Assembly (NCBI GenBank): GCA_000708835.1
Contig: DF237118.1
Span: 64,992-128,991 of the forward strand
Length of the DNA: 64,000 nucleotides
Direction of reading: 5' to 3'
Origin: Klebsormidium nitens
Taxonomy: Eukaryota > Streptophyta > Klebsormidiophyceae > Klebsormidiales > Klebsormidiaceae
Both the position numbers and the translations under genes were made by a program. Numbering within the stretch: position 1 is the first letter of the stretch; each line of letters opens with the position of its first letter. This document shows positions 44,901 through 56,638 of this stretch, piece by piece. The notes beneath the pieces are model-generated. The model made no database searches. It had not been told where the DNA came from and worked only from the letters and a program-made list of their open reading frames with translations.

Positions 44901-47803
44901 GTTTGTTGGTTCGTCTGGTCGATTGTTAGAACGTTAAAAGATGAAAATGGGCTATTCGACTGCAGTTCGTCTTCTTGATTTACGATTCAATCAGTCTCTC
45001 GGGGGTCGTCGGATGCTTTCAGCCAGCCTTGCGGGGCCTACTTTGTGAATCTTTAAAACGTAATATTTGTGGCAGGCCGCAACATGGGGCTTCTGTTGGA
45101 AGGATTCGCTTCAGACTAAGAAGACAATCTAGGGGCCCGAACATTTCTCCAACTTGCAGCATCCTGTCCTGATTACGAAAGATTATTTAGTTTACTCCTG
45201 TAAGTTTGAACTCTTCACATGGCGCTTGGCCATGCGATCGTTTCTGCAAACTGCTATCGTTTCCCCATGGTGGCGTTAATTGACAACGTTTTCTGGCGAC
45301 CTAACAGACTCCGATGCTCGCAGAGTGGTCGCCATGACGGACGACGGCCTCTTAGAGGTGCTGCGCCATTCCGGGCAGCTACAAGAGCTCTACCTTTACG
45401 CCCTTTCCAGGTAGGCTCGCCTGCTCTGACGAGCTTTGCTGCCGTACATTTACTCATTTGTAACGGCCTACCAATCTTCTGTACTCCCATTCCCACCCGT
45501 GTTGCATTCGTTCGGAGGAGGAGCTAGAGCTCGAGATATAGTTGGCCCGTTATTGCACTGGTCGGCTCGGACTGATCTCATGCCGAAATAGAAAGAGACG
45601 TCAGGTGTTGATTTGGGGCAAACAAGTACGGCAGGTACAGCTCTTTGCAAATCGTTCACGTGAATTGAATGCTTGCTGCATGAAGATCTACTCTGAGATC
45701 CTCTGTGGAACTCAAAAGTCGTCAACGCTCCTCGTGCTCGTGTTTCTGTGACCCTCATAGCTGAAAACGAAGACAGCTACCAGTTTATCCATGATCAGCT
45801 TCGCCCTCGATCCTCCCTCCCGGTCTTGCAGTCTGACGGATCGGTCCTATTTAGAAACGCACCGGTTGCCTCACCTGCGGCTGCTTGACCTCTGCGGCGC
45901 CGCGGTAAGAGCCTCCACTTGCACAACACGATCTTGAGGAAAGTCCGACGCTTCCATTCTGAACGTTGCTCAAACGGAGTGCTATGGGATCTGCACCGTA
46001 GCTACCGTTGAAACGCAGACAGCCTGCATAAGTTTGGGAAGCTGCTGTGAACCTTACGAAGTTCTTAATCACGAGGCCCCACGACGCTACTAACGGAGCA
46101 CGCAAGGCTTTTTTTTGAGCTCGCGGACCTTTATGCGAAGCACTGCCCAACCACAGCCTGTTGGAGCAGGCGTGCTGCATTTCAAATGATTCAGGTTCGG
46201 CCAGCTTGGGTAGTTCTTCCAAAAGCGACCTGCGTTGCAAGCCTTTGGCCTTGCAGCCGCATTGAGCGGTCACCTCCAATGCAAGATAGTCCTTACAAAA
46301 GCAGAAGACGTGAGACTCAGCATATTCATTCACGGTCGTCCGCAGAACCTTTCGGACGAGGGCGCTGCGTCCGTGGCTCAGTGTCACGAGCTGACGACAC
46401 TGAACCTAACCTGGTGAGCCGTGACGAATGCTCTCGGTTGCACCCATTGCTCCATGGCTGGTGCGTTATGCAGGTGGACAGCAAGAGCATGTGATAGTGA
46501 ACGAAGCTGACCGGAGCGTCGACCTTGGGTTCCTTATTAGAGCAGCCGTTTGCATTCCGGGATTGAACAGCGCCGTTGAGGCTCGGACCCTGGATCGGAG
46601 TGCTGCAGAGCAAATTTCGAGGCCACAAAACAAGCTGCCAGTATTCCTTAGCCGTGGTGGCCTCGTCGTTGGATACCGAGCAGAAAAATCATTGCCGGCT
46701 CCCCGTCCCTGGTTCACACGATGAGAACCATTTTGCGAGCGCACCCCGCCTCAAAAAGCCTATCCCCCGCAGTGCAGGTGCGTGCGGTTGATGGACCGCG
46801 GACTGTCCGCCATCGCACACGGCTGTCCAAAGCTCGAGTCGCTCAGGTGAGTTGCTGTACTCCTCATTTCATCCTTTCCTTGAAGCACCGCAGCCTTATG
46901 CATTTCAACTGATGGATTGACGAAGCTGCAATTGTGCCCTTGGTCCGTTGTCCGTAAGACGTGTCTCCCCCTTTTTGCCTGGGTTACTTTTTCGCACGCC
47001 GTGAGAGCGAAGCCGAACGGTTATGGTGCAAGACGAGCCGCATCAACCATGGAAAATTAGGTCGTAGTTTGGCAAGCAGGTTTCAAAGAAGCTAATGGCC
47101 TCGGGTTGAGTCCATGGTTTTACCGACCAGATATTCCTTAATCGAGGTTTTCAAGGACCAACTAAGGATGATTGTCTGGTTTTCCCGCATACTACCTCAT
47201 CTACCATAAGCAATTCTAGCTACGAGTAATACCGTCCCTTGAGAAAAGAAAGGACTTTGTAGGACAGCTCAAAGAGCCAAAAGTGACATCCTTCGGACGT
47301 CCTTTTGCAGTTTGTACGGCATCCTCGGGATCACGGACAAAGCCGTCGAAGAGCTCGCTCATCACTGCAGCGGAACGCTCCACACGCTGGACGTGAATGG
47401 TTGCGTCAACGTCAAGGTGGGCCGCTCACGTCAGCACATTTCGAGGAGCTTTTCCTAAGAGGGCAATCGTTACAGTTGCGTCAGAAAGGATATGACGAGT
47501 ACGATCTGCTGGTATGATCTGCGCCTTAGTCCTTCGAAAAAGGTCGCTCTTCACGTGCACGCGGTTGCCTCAGTGGCCCGGGGCTAGGCAAGGTTCCTTG
47601 AGATTGGAGAATTTGTTTCAGAGTCCCTTATCAACAGATTTCAGTGGACTGCTCCTCCTCCTTCCGGCCAAGTTACCGAAGCTCGGTCGCAGCTTTCGGA
47701 GCTCTTCTAATGTTTCCTCCTTCCTTTGTTGGCGCAGCGGAGATCTAAGGAGGACTTACTGCAACTCTTCCCTCTCCTTACGTGCTTCCTGGTCCATAGC
47801 TGA
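41939..47803 (+). CDS. F-box/leucine-rich-repeat protein (At3g58530-like), 12 exons
   Basis: Exons: 41939-42127, 42368-42427, 42881-42997, 43596-43708, 44270-44345, 44786-44856, 45324-45410, 45832-45904, 46346-46413, 46778-46846, 47311-47416, 47738-47803. They give 364 aa in frame, close to the 353 aa I recall for the Arabidopsis relative. An N-terminal F-box (DVPHVLHFVFSLVSARDRCAAACVCKEW) should bind SKP1 in an SCF ubiquitin ligase. The rest is a run of cysteine-containing LRRs of the AMN1/FBL type: LNLNACQKVTDQGISGL, LNISGCKKITDVGV, DDGLLEVLRHSGQL, RLLDLCGAANLSDEGAA, LYGILGITDKAVEEL and LDVNGCVNVK. One LRR per exon is typical here. Intron 5 appears to use a GC donor at 44346. The exon-3 acceptor (CCAGAG|TAC) is the least certain. 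ATG 41939 is the first in frame. The target protein is unknown. Confidence 0.92.
43534..43573. repeat. 20-bp perfect tandem duplication in F-box/LRR intron 3
   Basis: CGTACGGGGAAAGTTCTATT occurs twice back to back, just upstream of the exon at 43596. The exact match implies a recent slip or duplication. Confidence 0.9.
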
Positions 47804-48809
47804 CGCCCTTCTTAAAGAGGTGCAGAAGCACTAGGTTTCGGGCAGAGCAAACTAGTAGCCGGGCCGGGTATCAGTAGCCTAAGCTCCTACTGAAGAATAA
47901 CCAACTACGACCATCGAGAAGTCAAATCAGTCGCCGAGAAGTGCGCGAAACAACTGACCCCCCAGACGGACATTCAACTTAGACTTGTATGCGTTGTGCA
48001 TGATCTTTGCGACTCCACCTGAGGCACTATGCAGCATGACATCATACGATCTTGTCGGATGCTGCACGGATGAGCTACGATGCTCGAGACCCTGCATCAA
48101 TCTACTGCGTACCAGCGGCTGCATGCAGGGTGCGCTATAACCACTTGCAAATATCCATAATGTATACAGCTTCTATAAGGATCGATCACATGTGCATGCT
48201 CAGTGAAGGCGATAGTACTGAGAGACCAAGTGAGCAATGATGGTGCCCGCACGAAAGATTTGTAGATTGAATAGAATTGTGGTCGAGTGACAGCATGATC
48301 GAGTTTGATCCGCGCGCGTCAGTACCGTATTGGGCCCGCCCTTGCGTCGATCCATTGTTCCATAACATTGGACTCTGGATCGATCTAACATGTGGGCCGT
48401 CAAACTATAGATCGTTTTTGACATCATTAACTTCGCTGAGTACCGTCTTCTTTCAATCAAGTTTCAATGCTATTTTTGAGAGTACTCGGTCTCAAAATTC
48501 AATTGTTCCAGTGCGGTCTTTGAAAGTACGTGGTCTCAAAAAATCCTACTTCACATGAAATGAACTCGTGCGTGCCTCTAAGTTCATTGTGTCTTACTGT
48601 ACATTGCACATATTGAGTTCAGCGCTCGCTGGCTTTCTATTTCAATATAATCCTCGGGAGAGGTGCGCACTGCTTTCTTTGATCCGAATCCACCAATCTG
48701 ATTAATGAGCGAACCACCAAATCCTACAACATCCAACGCAGAAAGAATTCCTATACTAAGCCCGGTCTGACTTCCTCCGTGCATTCAACACGTAATGCTA
48801 CCCGATCGA
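47804..48809. other. Convergent intergenic region, F-box/LRR to MDHAR
   Basis: No gene was recognised. There is a 9-bp inverted pair, ACCCTGCAT and ATGCAGGGT (48089-48131). There is also a short imperfect direct repeat containing GTACTCGGTCTCAAA / GTACGTGGTCTCAAA at about 48480-48545. Confidence 0.45.
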
Positions 48810-51800
48810 TCAGACGGACATCGCTTTCTTAACAGTCTCCAGGGCTTTTTCAACGGTGTCGGCCTTCTTGAGCTCGTCGATGTCGATCTTCGGGCGCATC
48901 CGCGCAATCTCCGGCAGCAACTTGAACTCCTGCAAGTCGTGGAAACGGACCATCGGTTTATGCCTGAAGCATATGTCGGCTGACTGGACATTCTGGGTGG
49001 CTTTATTACAACGCTACCAAAGGTGGTTTTACAACGGGCTTCTTGAAACCTGGCCGCCTCATTCAAGTGCGATCTGCACTGTTGCAAACTCGAGCCGTTT
49101 CATCCTCTACTCGAGGACTGAGAAGCTGCGGTCGGCTCATATCGAGCTTTCATGAGACGGCCACGCTTGCAGAAACGAGCAAGTTTTCAGGGCTGAGAAG
49201 CATCCCGGACAATTCCAGGGGCCACAGACTTGTCATAAAACTGACAGCATGTTTGCTGTGCCTGCGTTGCAGAATTCTGCTGCCCACATTCATGGTTAGA
49301 GTTCGGCGGAAAAGGAATTGAATAGATCCATGCTTGCAGCAAGGCCTCACCTCGGGAGCCCCACTCTCCAAAAAGACGCCCTTCAGTGTGCCTGCAATGA
49401 TGAAATCTGTCAAATTGGTATTCCGAAATTAGGGGCCCCGGCATCTCAATATGCGCAGAAAGTAGAAAACGGACAGAGTCAATCCAAGCGACAATAACAC
49501 CAGCAAACCTACTTAGTCAACGTGATTTGGACGTCAAACATTCTGAATTAGGGTTAGAGATAGCAGCCTCTCCTTCTGCCGTACTGATGACGCAAATGCA
49601 AATACTGAGCCAGGCTGTCGCAATTATAACAGGCACGCGCAAGTAAGAAGACAACGCTTTAAAACCTTTCCAAGACAAGCACCGTAGACTTGGATGAGGA
49701 TGATCATTGGGTAATCAGTGATAACGAAGTCGGCGCGAGAGTTTACCTTCGTCGACCCAAAAGGCCGCCAGCTTTGGGTCAAAGTCTCCCACGTCAACGA
49801 CCTCCCCCTCTGCGCGACAGGAGAGTCCAAACTTTTCTGACTATCATATCTCAAAGGTTGTAGAAACTTGCGAGAGTCCAGATTAAGTTCGACGTCTCAA
49901 AGTAGAAGCAACTTTGAAAGTGAACCGAGAATTCAAAACGACTGACAACGTTGTCACTCTCAAAGCGTCGCAAATCCGAACTCATGCACAACAGCACATT
50001 AATGCTAGCTTTTACGACTGTGATCTTCGAGCTCGGCAAACCCCGCGAACGCTTATGGTTCCTCTTTCTCCTTTCCACTACCCTTAGCAAAGCTGCAGGG
50101 GCGTCAACCGATACACGCAGACGAAACGCCACGAATCCTCATACTCCCTGGGAGTCAACGTTCGGACACATTGGCCCCAAATTGCGGGGCACTATTTATG
50201 AAAGACGGCCACCCCACTCAGAGAAAGACGGGCAAGAACTCTGTTTCCAACTTACTGTTCTCGCCGTAAAACTGCCACCAGACCTTCCGTGCCGTTCCGG
50301 GATGCTCGAACACGCGGGAGTAGAAGTAGGGCAGGTAGTCGTACCTGGGAAGTAAGTTGCCGGGAAGCTTCAGCCGCCGATGTAGTCCGGGAACGTTCAA
50401 CTGGGCGGTTCATGACGTGGCTAATCAGAAGGCGCTGCTAGTTCCCGGAGAGGGAGCAAGCTCACAGGATGGTGCTATTGTCTAGAGCGCGTCTTTTGTG
50501 CTAAATTCCAAACCGTTTCTACTACAAAAGTAAAGCAATCCGATCGAAGAGGCTGAGCGAGCCTTCGTGAAAGACAACTTTTTATCAGCCCCTTTTTTTG
50601 TCGGCGTGATCCACAACTTCGGTGCCATTAAAGAGGGCGTCCCGTGACCCGTCACGCCTCGGCGACCATGTACCGCAGAAATGGGGCATACTGGTCGCTC
50701 GGGACAAATTCCAAGATGCACTTTAGTCCGTCCGATGAGGATTCCCCTAAGGACTCAGATGCCACTAGTGCGCATTGAAATCTGACGCCCTCTTTAACCC
50801 TCTGCGAGCGATCGTTTGACGAGCGGTGTGCAGGTTGATTGTTGCCTTGAGTCCATGTGCTTAGAAAGCTTCTTTACCCGTTGACTTGCGAATTGGGCGG
50901 CTTACCCTTCGCCGCTGCCGTCTAGGATCGCCTTCACAACGTGCGCCGCCGACTTCCTGGCGTGATCAACATGCTCGACGCGCGACGTTGAGCCCAGAAT
51001 CTGCACGGCAGCAAGACGCGTCCATCAGTACTTCGGTCGTTCGAGAAGAGCCTTGGTTCCCTGGTTGATGACACTCTATAAGCACACTGTTTTCCTGCAA
51101 TTGGAACTTTGTTCGCAGCCTTTGACCTTTCCCATGGGACGGCATGTCTCTCGATCGCGCTCAAATGAAAGAGGGAATGCCTAAGGGCCTAAGCGGTTCG
51201 CTCGATTCAGAATTTTATGCAGAATAAGTGCCCTCACGAGTTGATAGTCCCTCGCTTAAGGCAAACTTTGACGTGGAACATTAGTCCGAAACTCTCACGA
51301 CACTTTTTTTCATCTTTGCGCGAAGCCCCGATATGCTGAAGTGTTGAACAGGTCAAATCAGGACTCCGTCAACTAGACCTAGCCAAATCTTTGACAGGAA
51401 AGAAAGGAAGACGGCAGCGCCCCCGTCTGACGGACCTCAAACACTCGATCGATGTGTACGGAAGACATGAGCAAGGCCTGAAGCAATCGTGTGAAACGAG
51501 ACACCGCTCTTCTGCGGTTGCTTTCCCGCAGATTATTAGTCCATCTTTTCGCTACCAAGACCAAAGAACTCTCCGACTCGTTCTAGGTAGCCAAACTGCC
51601 ATACTTGATGCTTTCGGCTGCAGGAAGTATGTGAGAGAGTAGGGGTTTTGTGGCTTAAGTAATAGAGAACGCGAACCGGTCCAAGGCTTACTTTGATTGG
51701 AAACGCGGCCGTGTCTCCAATAGCGTATACGTCTGGATTGCTGGACTGCAGCTGGTCATTCACCTGCAGCAGAAGCTTATCATTCGGCAGCGCTTTTGGC

Positions 51801-54800
51801 TGACATGCGGGTTATGATGCAGATCAAAATGTTCGTTCCTATGAGCCGGCCAGAATAACACAGGTTGGCGTATAAGTTGACTTGAACGGTTTTCCTAAAA
51901 TCTCTTCACGATACAACCCATTCTGTTGCTGACACTCCTGTGGAATGTCCAAGTTCATGTGATGTAACTCGGCGCTCTGCGCTATGCTCGACGCCTATCT
52001 CAGACAAAACCAAAACAGAAGCGACGGTTCCGGTATTGAAACATCTTCCGCTTACCTTGATCCCCTTGGCTTCTTCGTCCAATCCCGCGTCCAGAAACAG
52101 CTGCACCGCAGGTTTAGCGCCGACGCCCACTACTATCTGCGACACGAGTACCGAAATCAGCACGTTGATATGAGGAGCTGCTCCGGAAAGCCCCCGGCTT
52201 GACTCCCGTTCAGCATCTCTTTCCGTATCTGGATCCTCATACAGCCAATACTTTCCCATCAGCCAGACGGAGCTCAAGTGGGCACCCACTCTCCGGCAGA
52301 CCCTACATGTAGATCATAACCCCTTCGCTTTTTTCGTGACTTAGCAAAGTCCAGGCTCCAAGGCTCGACCGTTCATTTGCAGTCTCCGACTACATTTCTC
52401 ACGAAACGGGAGGCATTGAGCTTGTGCAAAGAACTTCGTTGGCAGTAGATGGCGAGCCCTTACTCACCAAATCTGCGTCGTACTCTTGCTTGTTGGATGC
52501 AATCGCTTTTGCGACCCTCCCATCGGGCCCCGCCTCGAAACGCTCAACGCTGGCACCCTGCAAGAGAAAGAAACACAAATCTACGATCATAAAGTACTCG
52601 GTCGGGCTCATTGACCGCGAGAAGTCGTTTGAGCCCCAGCATCAGTGGACGTAGCAATGCAGCTGTCAAGTCCTCCAAGGCTGGTGCGTCAGCAAGAGCT
52701 GTTGGATCAGGAAAGATATTCGGCGAGTTGTTGGGTTATGAGGAACTAGGAATTATGAGGTGCCATGTCATTGATATTAATAAGCTTCTTTGTCGTACAA
52801 GTGACGTCTCGCTAATCTTCGGGCTTTGTCAGCAATATCCGGAGCGCCTTTGCCGCCTAGCTTACCGTCACGAAGTTGGCGCCGAGGCTCTCGTAGAGCT
52901 TGTGGTAGTGCGCAGCGATGCCTGGGGTAAACAACCGGGGCATGAAGTGGGGCTCCGGGAAGATCAACTGCGAATTGACAGGACGTCAGCAGCAGCAGGG
53001 ATGCATCCTTGTGTAACGTCAAGTCTGGTTGACTATCATTTTCAGCTTCCAGTTCTAGTCTAGCGGATAGCTTTGATCAAAGTGCAAGCGACAAGAAGTA
53101 GGTTTCAAGGGGAACTTGTCTACACGCAACCTTAAGATCAGACCTTGTATCAGAAAGTCGAAAGCTGTGCAGATGATCCTCCATTGAGAGTCCCGTTGAC
53201 AATCTTTTCTGCGGAAGAGTGTGGATCGGAACGGTGAAACGCACCGTTACGTCCAGACCCCATGCGAGAGCCGCTGCCGACACCTCCATACCGATGTAGC
53301 CCCCTCCGATAACTACAACTTTCTTCGCGTTTTGCTGTGGAAAGACAAAGTAAAGTGTCGAAAGAGGATTCGACGTAGACTATCTGGCAGTTCCTACAGG
53401 AACGGCCTTCTAACGCGCACCGAAAAGAAGCTTCGACTCCCTCTCCGTTCAAGAACCGGCATGCAAACGCGTTGATCTTCCGCGTCCTTCTTTCGTGGAG
53501 TTCGCTCGAAGATTCACGCGGTGCACAATGTCAATCTTCTATGCACAATTCTCCACAGTTCTCATAAAGTAAAGAGCGGAGGCGAGAATGCCAAGGCGGG
53601 AACCTTACAAAGTCTTTCACAAGCCCGTCCGCATCAGCGACGTTCCTTATGTAGTTGACGCCCGGAAGCGCCCCGCCAATCTTTTCGGGCAATCTGTCAA
53701 AGTGGAAAGCCGCAAAGCCTGAGTCAGTGTCGTCATAAAAGACACTAACGAAGCTCCAGCTTGCTGCAGGCAATCTGGACAGCGGACAGCACCAACCCGT
53801 CTCAATCAATTGCGTCCGCTCAAGCAGTACAAAGTTTGACGTAGACTGCACAATCTCGACTCGACCATGAATTAGCGGGCAACCTGACGATGCGGGGAAG
53901 CCTCAGTTTGTGCAGAAAGCCTCGGTGGTCACCTAGAGGCGGTGCTCCCAGTGGCAACAATGAGCTTTTTGTAAGAAAGCGTGTCACCCTTGGAGGTGGT
54001 CAGCTCCTTCTTGGATAGGTCCAAACCTGAGATGGTTGTTCCTAGCAGCAACTGCAGAAGAATGTGCTTACACGTCTGGCAACGGGGATGAGAACCTCGA
54101 TGAAAGCATGCTATGAAGACTGCGTGCATAAGATTCAGCAACGAGCGAAGTCAAAGGAGTAACCAAGGTCCTTCGCACTAATATGATCCACTAAATATCC
54201 ACGAAATATCTAGTGGATATTTCGTGATCCACTAGAGTCTTTGAGATCATATCGGTCAGGCTCAGAGCTCCAATTTTACTGGCTGAGGATTCCGGCTGAT
54301 TCCATCAGCACTGAGGGACTGGGGTGCTTATTTGTTGCAGATCTTTGCAGTGTGATAAAGATCAGATATGCATACCTCAATGCCCTTCTGCTCATACCAC
54401 TCGGGGGTCTGCCTCTCGCCACCAGTCCCCACAGTCGTATGAAAGCCCTGGTATATACAGTGCACTCTCGTCAGCTCAATAGCCAATTGTGAACCTGATG
54501 ACCTCAATCATACGGCTACCTAGGAATATACGTCAAGTTGATAGACCAGATGATGTTGAGCTACTCCCGTCCCCTACCCTCGTCATTTGGGTGAAGCTTT
54601 TGTGCGGGCTTTTGTTCGAGAGTCTCTGCATTCCAACTTCAGATTTAACACGGCAATCAGATGACATGTGAAGTCGTTGTCTCAAGTAGGACCGAGCTTG
54701 AGCATGCTTACAGGCTGCCTGAGACTCAGATCTCTCACAATTGGGACCAGAAACATAATGTAAGACCAGCAAAGCCATTCCCTTTCTTACCGGCAACCGT

Positions 54801-55835
54801 GGCGGTTTTGCGTCTCCCTTGATTGGGAATAGGTAGCCTTTTGAGAGGGTGGGCCGCTCATATGGAGCCACTTCCTGCCAAAGTACTTAGCGAGTCAGGG
54901 CATCACGACTGTGGGAATTTGTAAGAATGCGACATTCCGAATTGGCGCCCTGCGACAATGCGAGGAGGGGAGTCGCGATCCAGCCCTAAACCAAAGCAAT
55001 CTGCGCGTAGACATGAGGTTCTTGATCGCGCTGTTGAGATCTTCTCCATGGTATACTACTGTCATCAGCAAACTCACTTCGCTGCTGATGATGGCAAGTT
55101 TACCAGCCGCCTGATCGTTGTCCACAAAGGCTTTGGCCGCATATCCCGCAGCATTGCCACCCCCCACGATTACATACCTGCACAAGCGCCTTGCATTAGT
55201 GGTGTTACAGTCGCTTAATGTGAGCAATGAGGTCTTACTAGAGTAAAATGTGACATATGTTTGCTGGGCACTCTCGTGTATGCACCTGAGGCCGGGGTTG
55301 GCCCCGGGGGTGCCGAACTAACCCCCTCGCCGTTATATGCTTCGATGATTCTTTTCTGCAAAGGCCTGGATTTATGTCACCCTTGTTGAATTCCTGAATG
55401 GTAGGACCCCATTGACATCACTTAAGTTGGTGGTATGTGCTGATTACTGACCAGAAACACCGCACTTCAGAACTGCATGCATACTGGCAACACCCAACAC
55501 AATTGCAATCTACACTCCAGCATTTACAAACACCAAGGACCTATCTGCGTTCAAGCTCCTCAAGTCATCTGAAAGATCTATCTCAAGGGAATGTACATAG
55601 TGCTGCAGACTCACTCTGTGTTCCTGTTCAAGGAAGAAGCAGAAACCGAAAAGGATCTTCTTCCTGACACTCGGCTCTGAAGGTGAGGTGTCAAAACGCC
55701 AGTCAGAGAGACCCCCTGAAAGGAGCTGACGCTCAGCAAAGGTGCACCAAGCTGCGAGCTCTGACGGAGAGTGAATGCAGCTTTGGGAGCCAGGTTGACC
55801 TGGCCCACCGCAGCTGAGCACCTCGCAAAGGCCAT
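48810..55835 (-). CDS. MDHAR: Monodehydroascorbate reductase, organelle-targeted, 16 exons
   Basis: Exons in order: 55615-55835, 55078-55177, 54791-54874, 54376-54447, 53933-54051, 53609-53693, 53245-53334, 52866-52967, 52468-52557, 52056-52136, 51692-51763, 50906-51000, 50256-50344, 49747-49809, 49351-49391, 48810-48929. They join in frame to 507 aa. The FAD enzyme uses NAD(P)H to reduce monodehydroascorbate to ascorbate in the antioxidant cycle. The first 74 residues are Ser/Ala/Arg-rich with few acids (GRRSFSVSASSLNRN), a plastid or mitochondrial transit peptide as in Arabidopsis MDAR6. FAD motif: VGGGNAAGYAAKAF from about 78. APYERPTLSKGYLFP and GGERQTPEWYEQKGIE follow. NAD motif: VVVIGGGYIGMEV (about 233-245). 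The second FAD site is DVYAIGDTAAFPIK (about 359-372), then RVEHVDHARKSA and YDYLPYFYSRVFE. Upstream in-frame ATGs exist (one opens MSTNLATACLCK), so the true N-terminus may be longer. Confidence 0.95.
54185..54234. repeat. Interleaved palindrome in an MDHAR intron
   Basis: The 11-bp arms CACGAAATATC (54200-54210) and GATATTTCGTG (54216-54226) flank a 5-base TAGTG loop. GATCCACTA is repeated directly at both outer sides (54185 and 54226). It lies between exons 4 and 5 and could form a stable hairpin in the pre-mRNA. Confidence 0.8.
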
Positions 55836-56638
55836 GGCTGCTGTCGGCGTGAGCTGCTCGATCAGAGCACACAATGCTGTGGCTTCAAGAGAGGCCGAGA
55901 TCTTGCAGAGACACGCTGTTGCAAGATTGGTGCTCATCTTCCCTGCACGGATCAATCCTGCCTCAGCCTGCTCTGGACTCCTGTTTTGAGAGGCGCGCCG
56001 CAGCTGTCGATCTTGCACAATCGGACTTTGCTGTGCCCAAAACGAAGCCAAACGCAGCGCGCATGCATGCGGCCACCTCAGCAATGACGGCACCAAATAA
56101 AGGTCCAAGAGCCGTCGATATCGCCCTCCATTCTTGCAGATGGAAAGGAGCGCGCTGAAGCCGTTCGATCCAACAACGAGAAGTAGCACAAGCCGTCCGA
56201 TGGAAAGCAGTACATAACTGTCCGGCCTGACGTCAATCATGCAGATTCCTTTTCCGATGAAGTGGATCCACCATTTTCAGTAGCAGCACCAATTCACGTC
56301 CAGTCGACAGTGGCGTTGATGGAGGCCAGGCATGATCCTCTTTCTGCAATTATACCTTCGCACAGTTGGTCTACGTTCTGGGTTCTGATCAGCAAGGCTG
56401 CCTCTGTTGAACTGATGTGACTTGTTTACTGAAGTCCACATGAGACCTAACAGGGCGCAAGGCGGGCGCGGTGAATCTCGTCATTGGTTTTCAGCCCGCT
56501 CAAGTCTGCACCCCCCACAGACAGCAGCTCACGTTCCAATGCTGGCAATGTCAGCAGTCTGATGTTAAAAAGGATTCATGGGATTGTCTGGTGTTGTGAG
56601 GAGCTGTGAACTTCACATTCAGCATTGTTAGGCAGCAG
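55836..56638. promoter_or_regulatory. Divergent upstream region, MDHAR (-) and GDPD (+)
   Basis: About 800 bp separate the chosen start codons. The MDHAR frame is open leftwards of its start up to about 56240, so part may be coding if an upstream ATG is used. No individual promoter element could be assigned. Confidence 0.45.

Noticed and set aside
45851-46387. 178-residue minus-strand open frame
   Set aside because: It is antisense to F-box/LRR exons 8 and 9 and contains no known motif.
48089-48131. Inverted pair ACCCTGCAT / ATGCAGGGT as hAT ends
   Set aside because: The ends point outwards in the wrong spacing, only about 40 bp apart, with no flanking 8-bp duplication.
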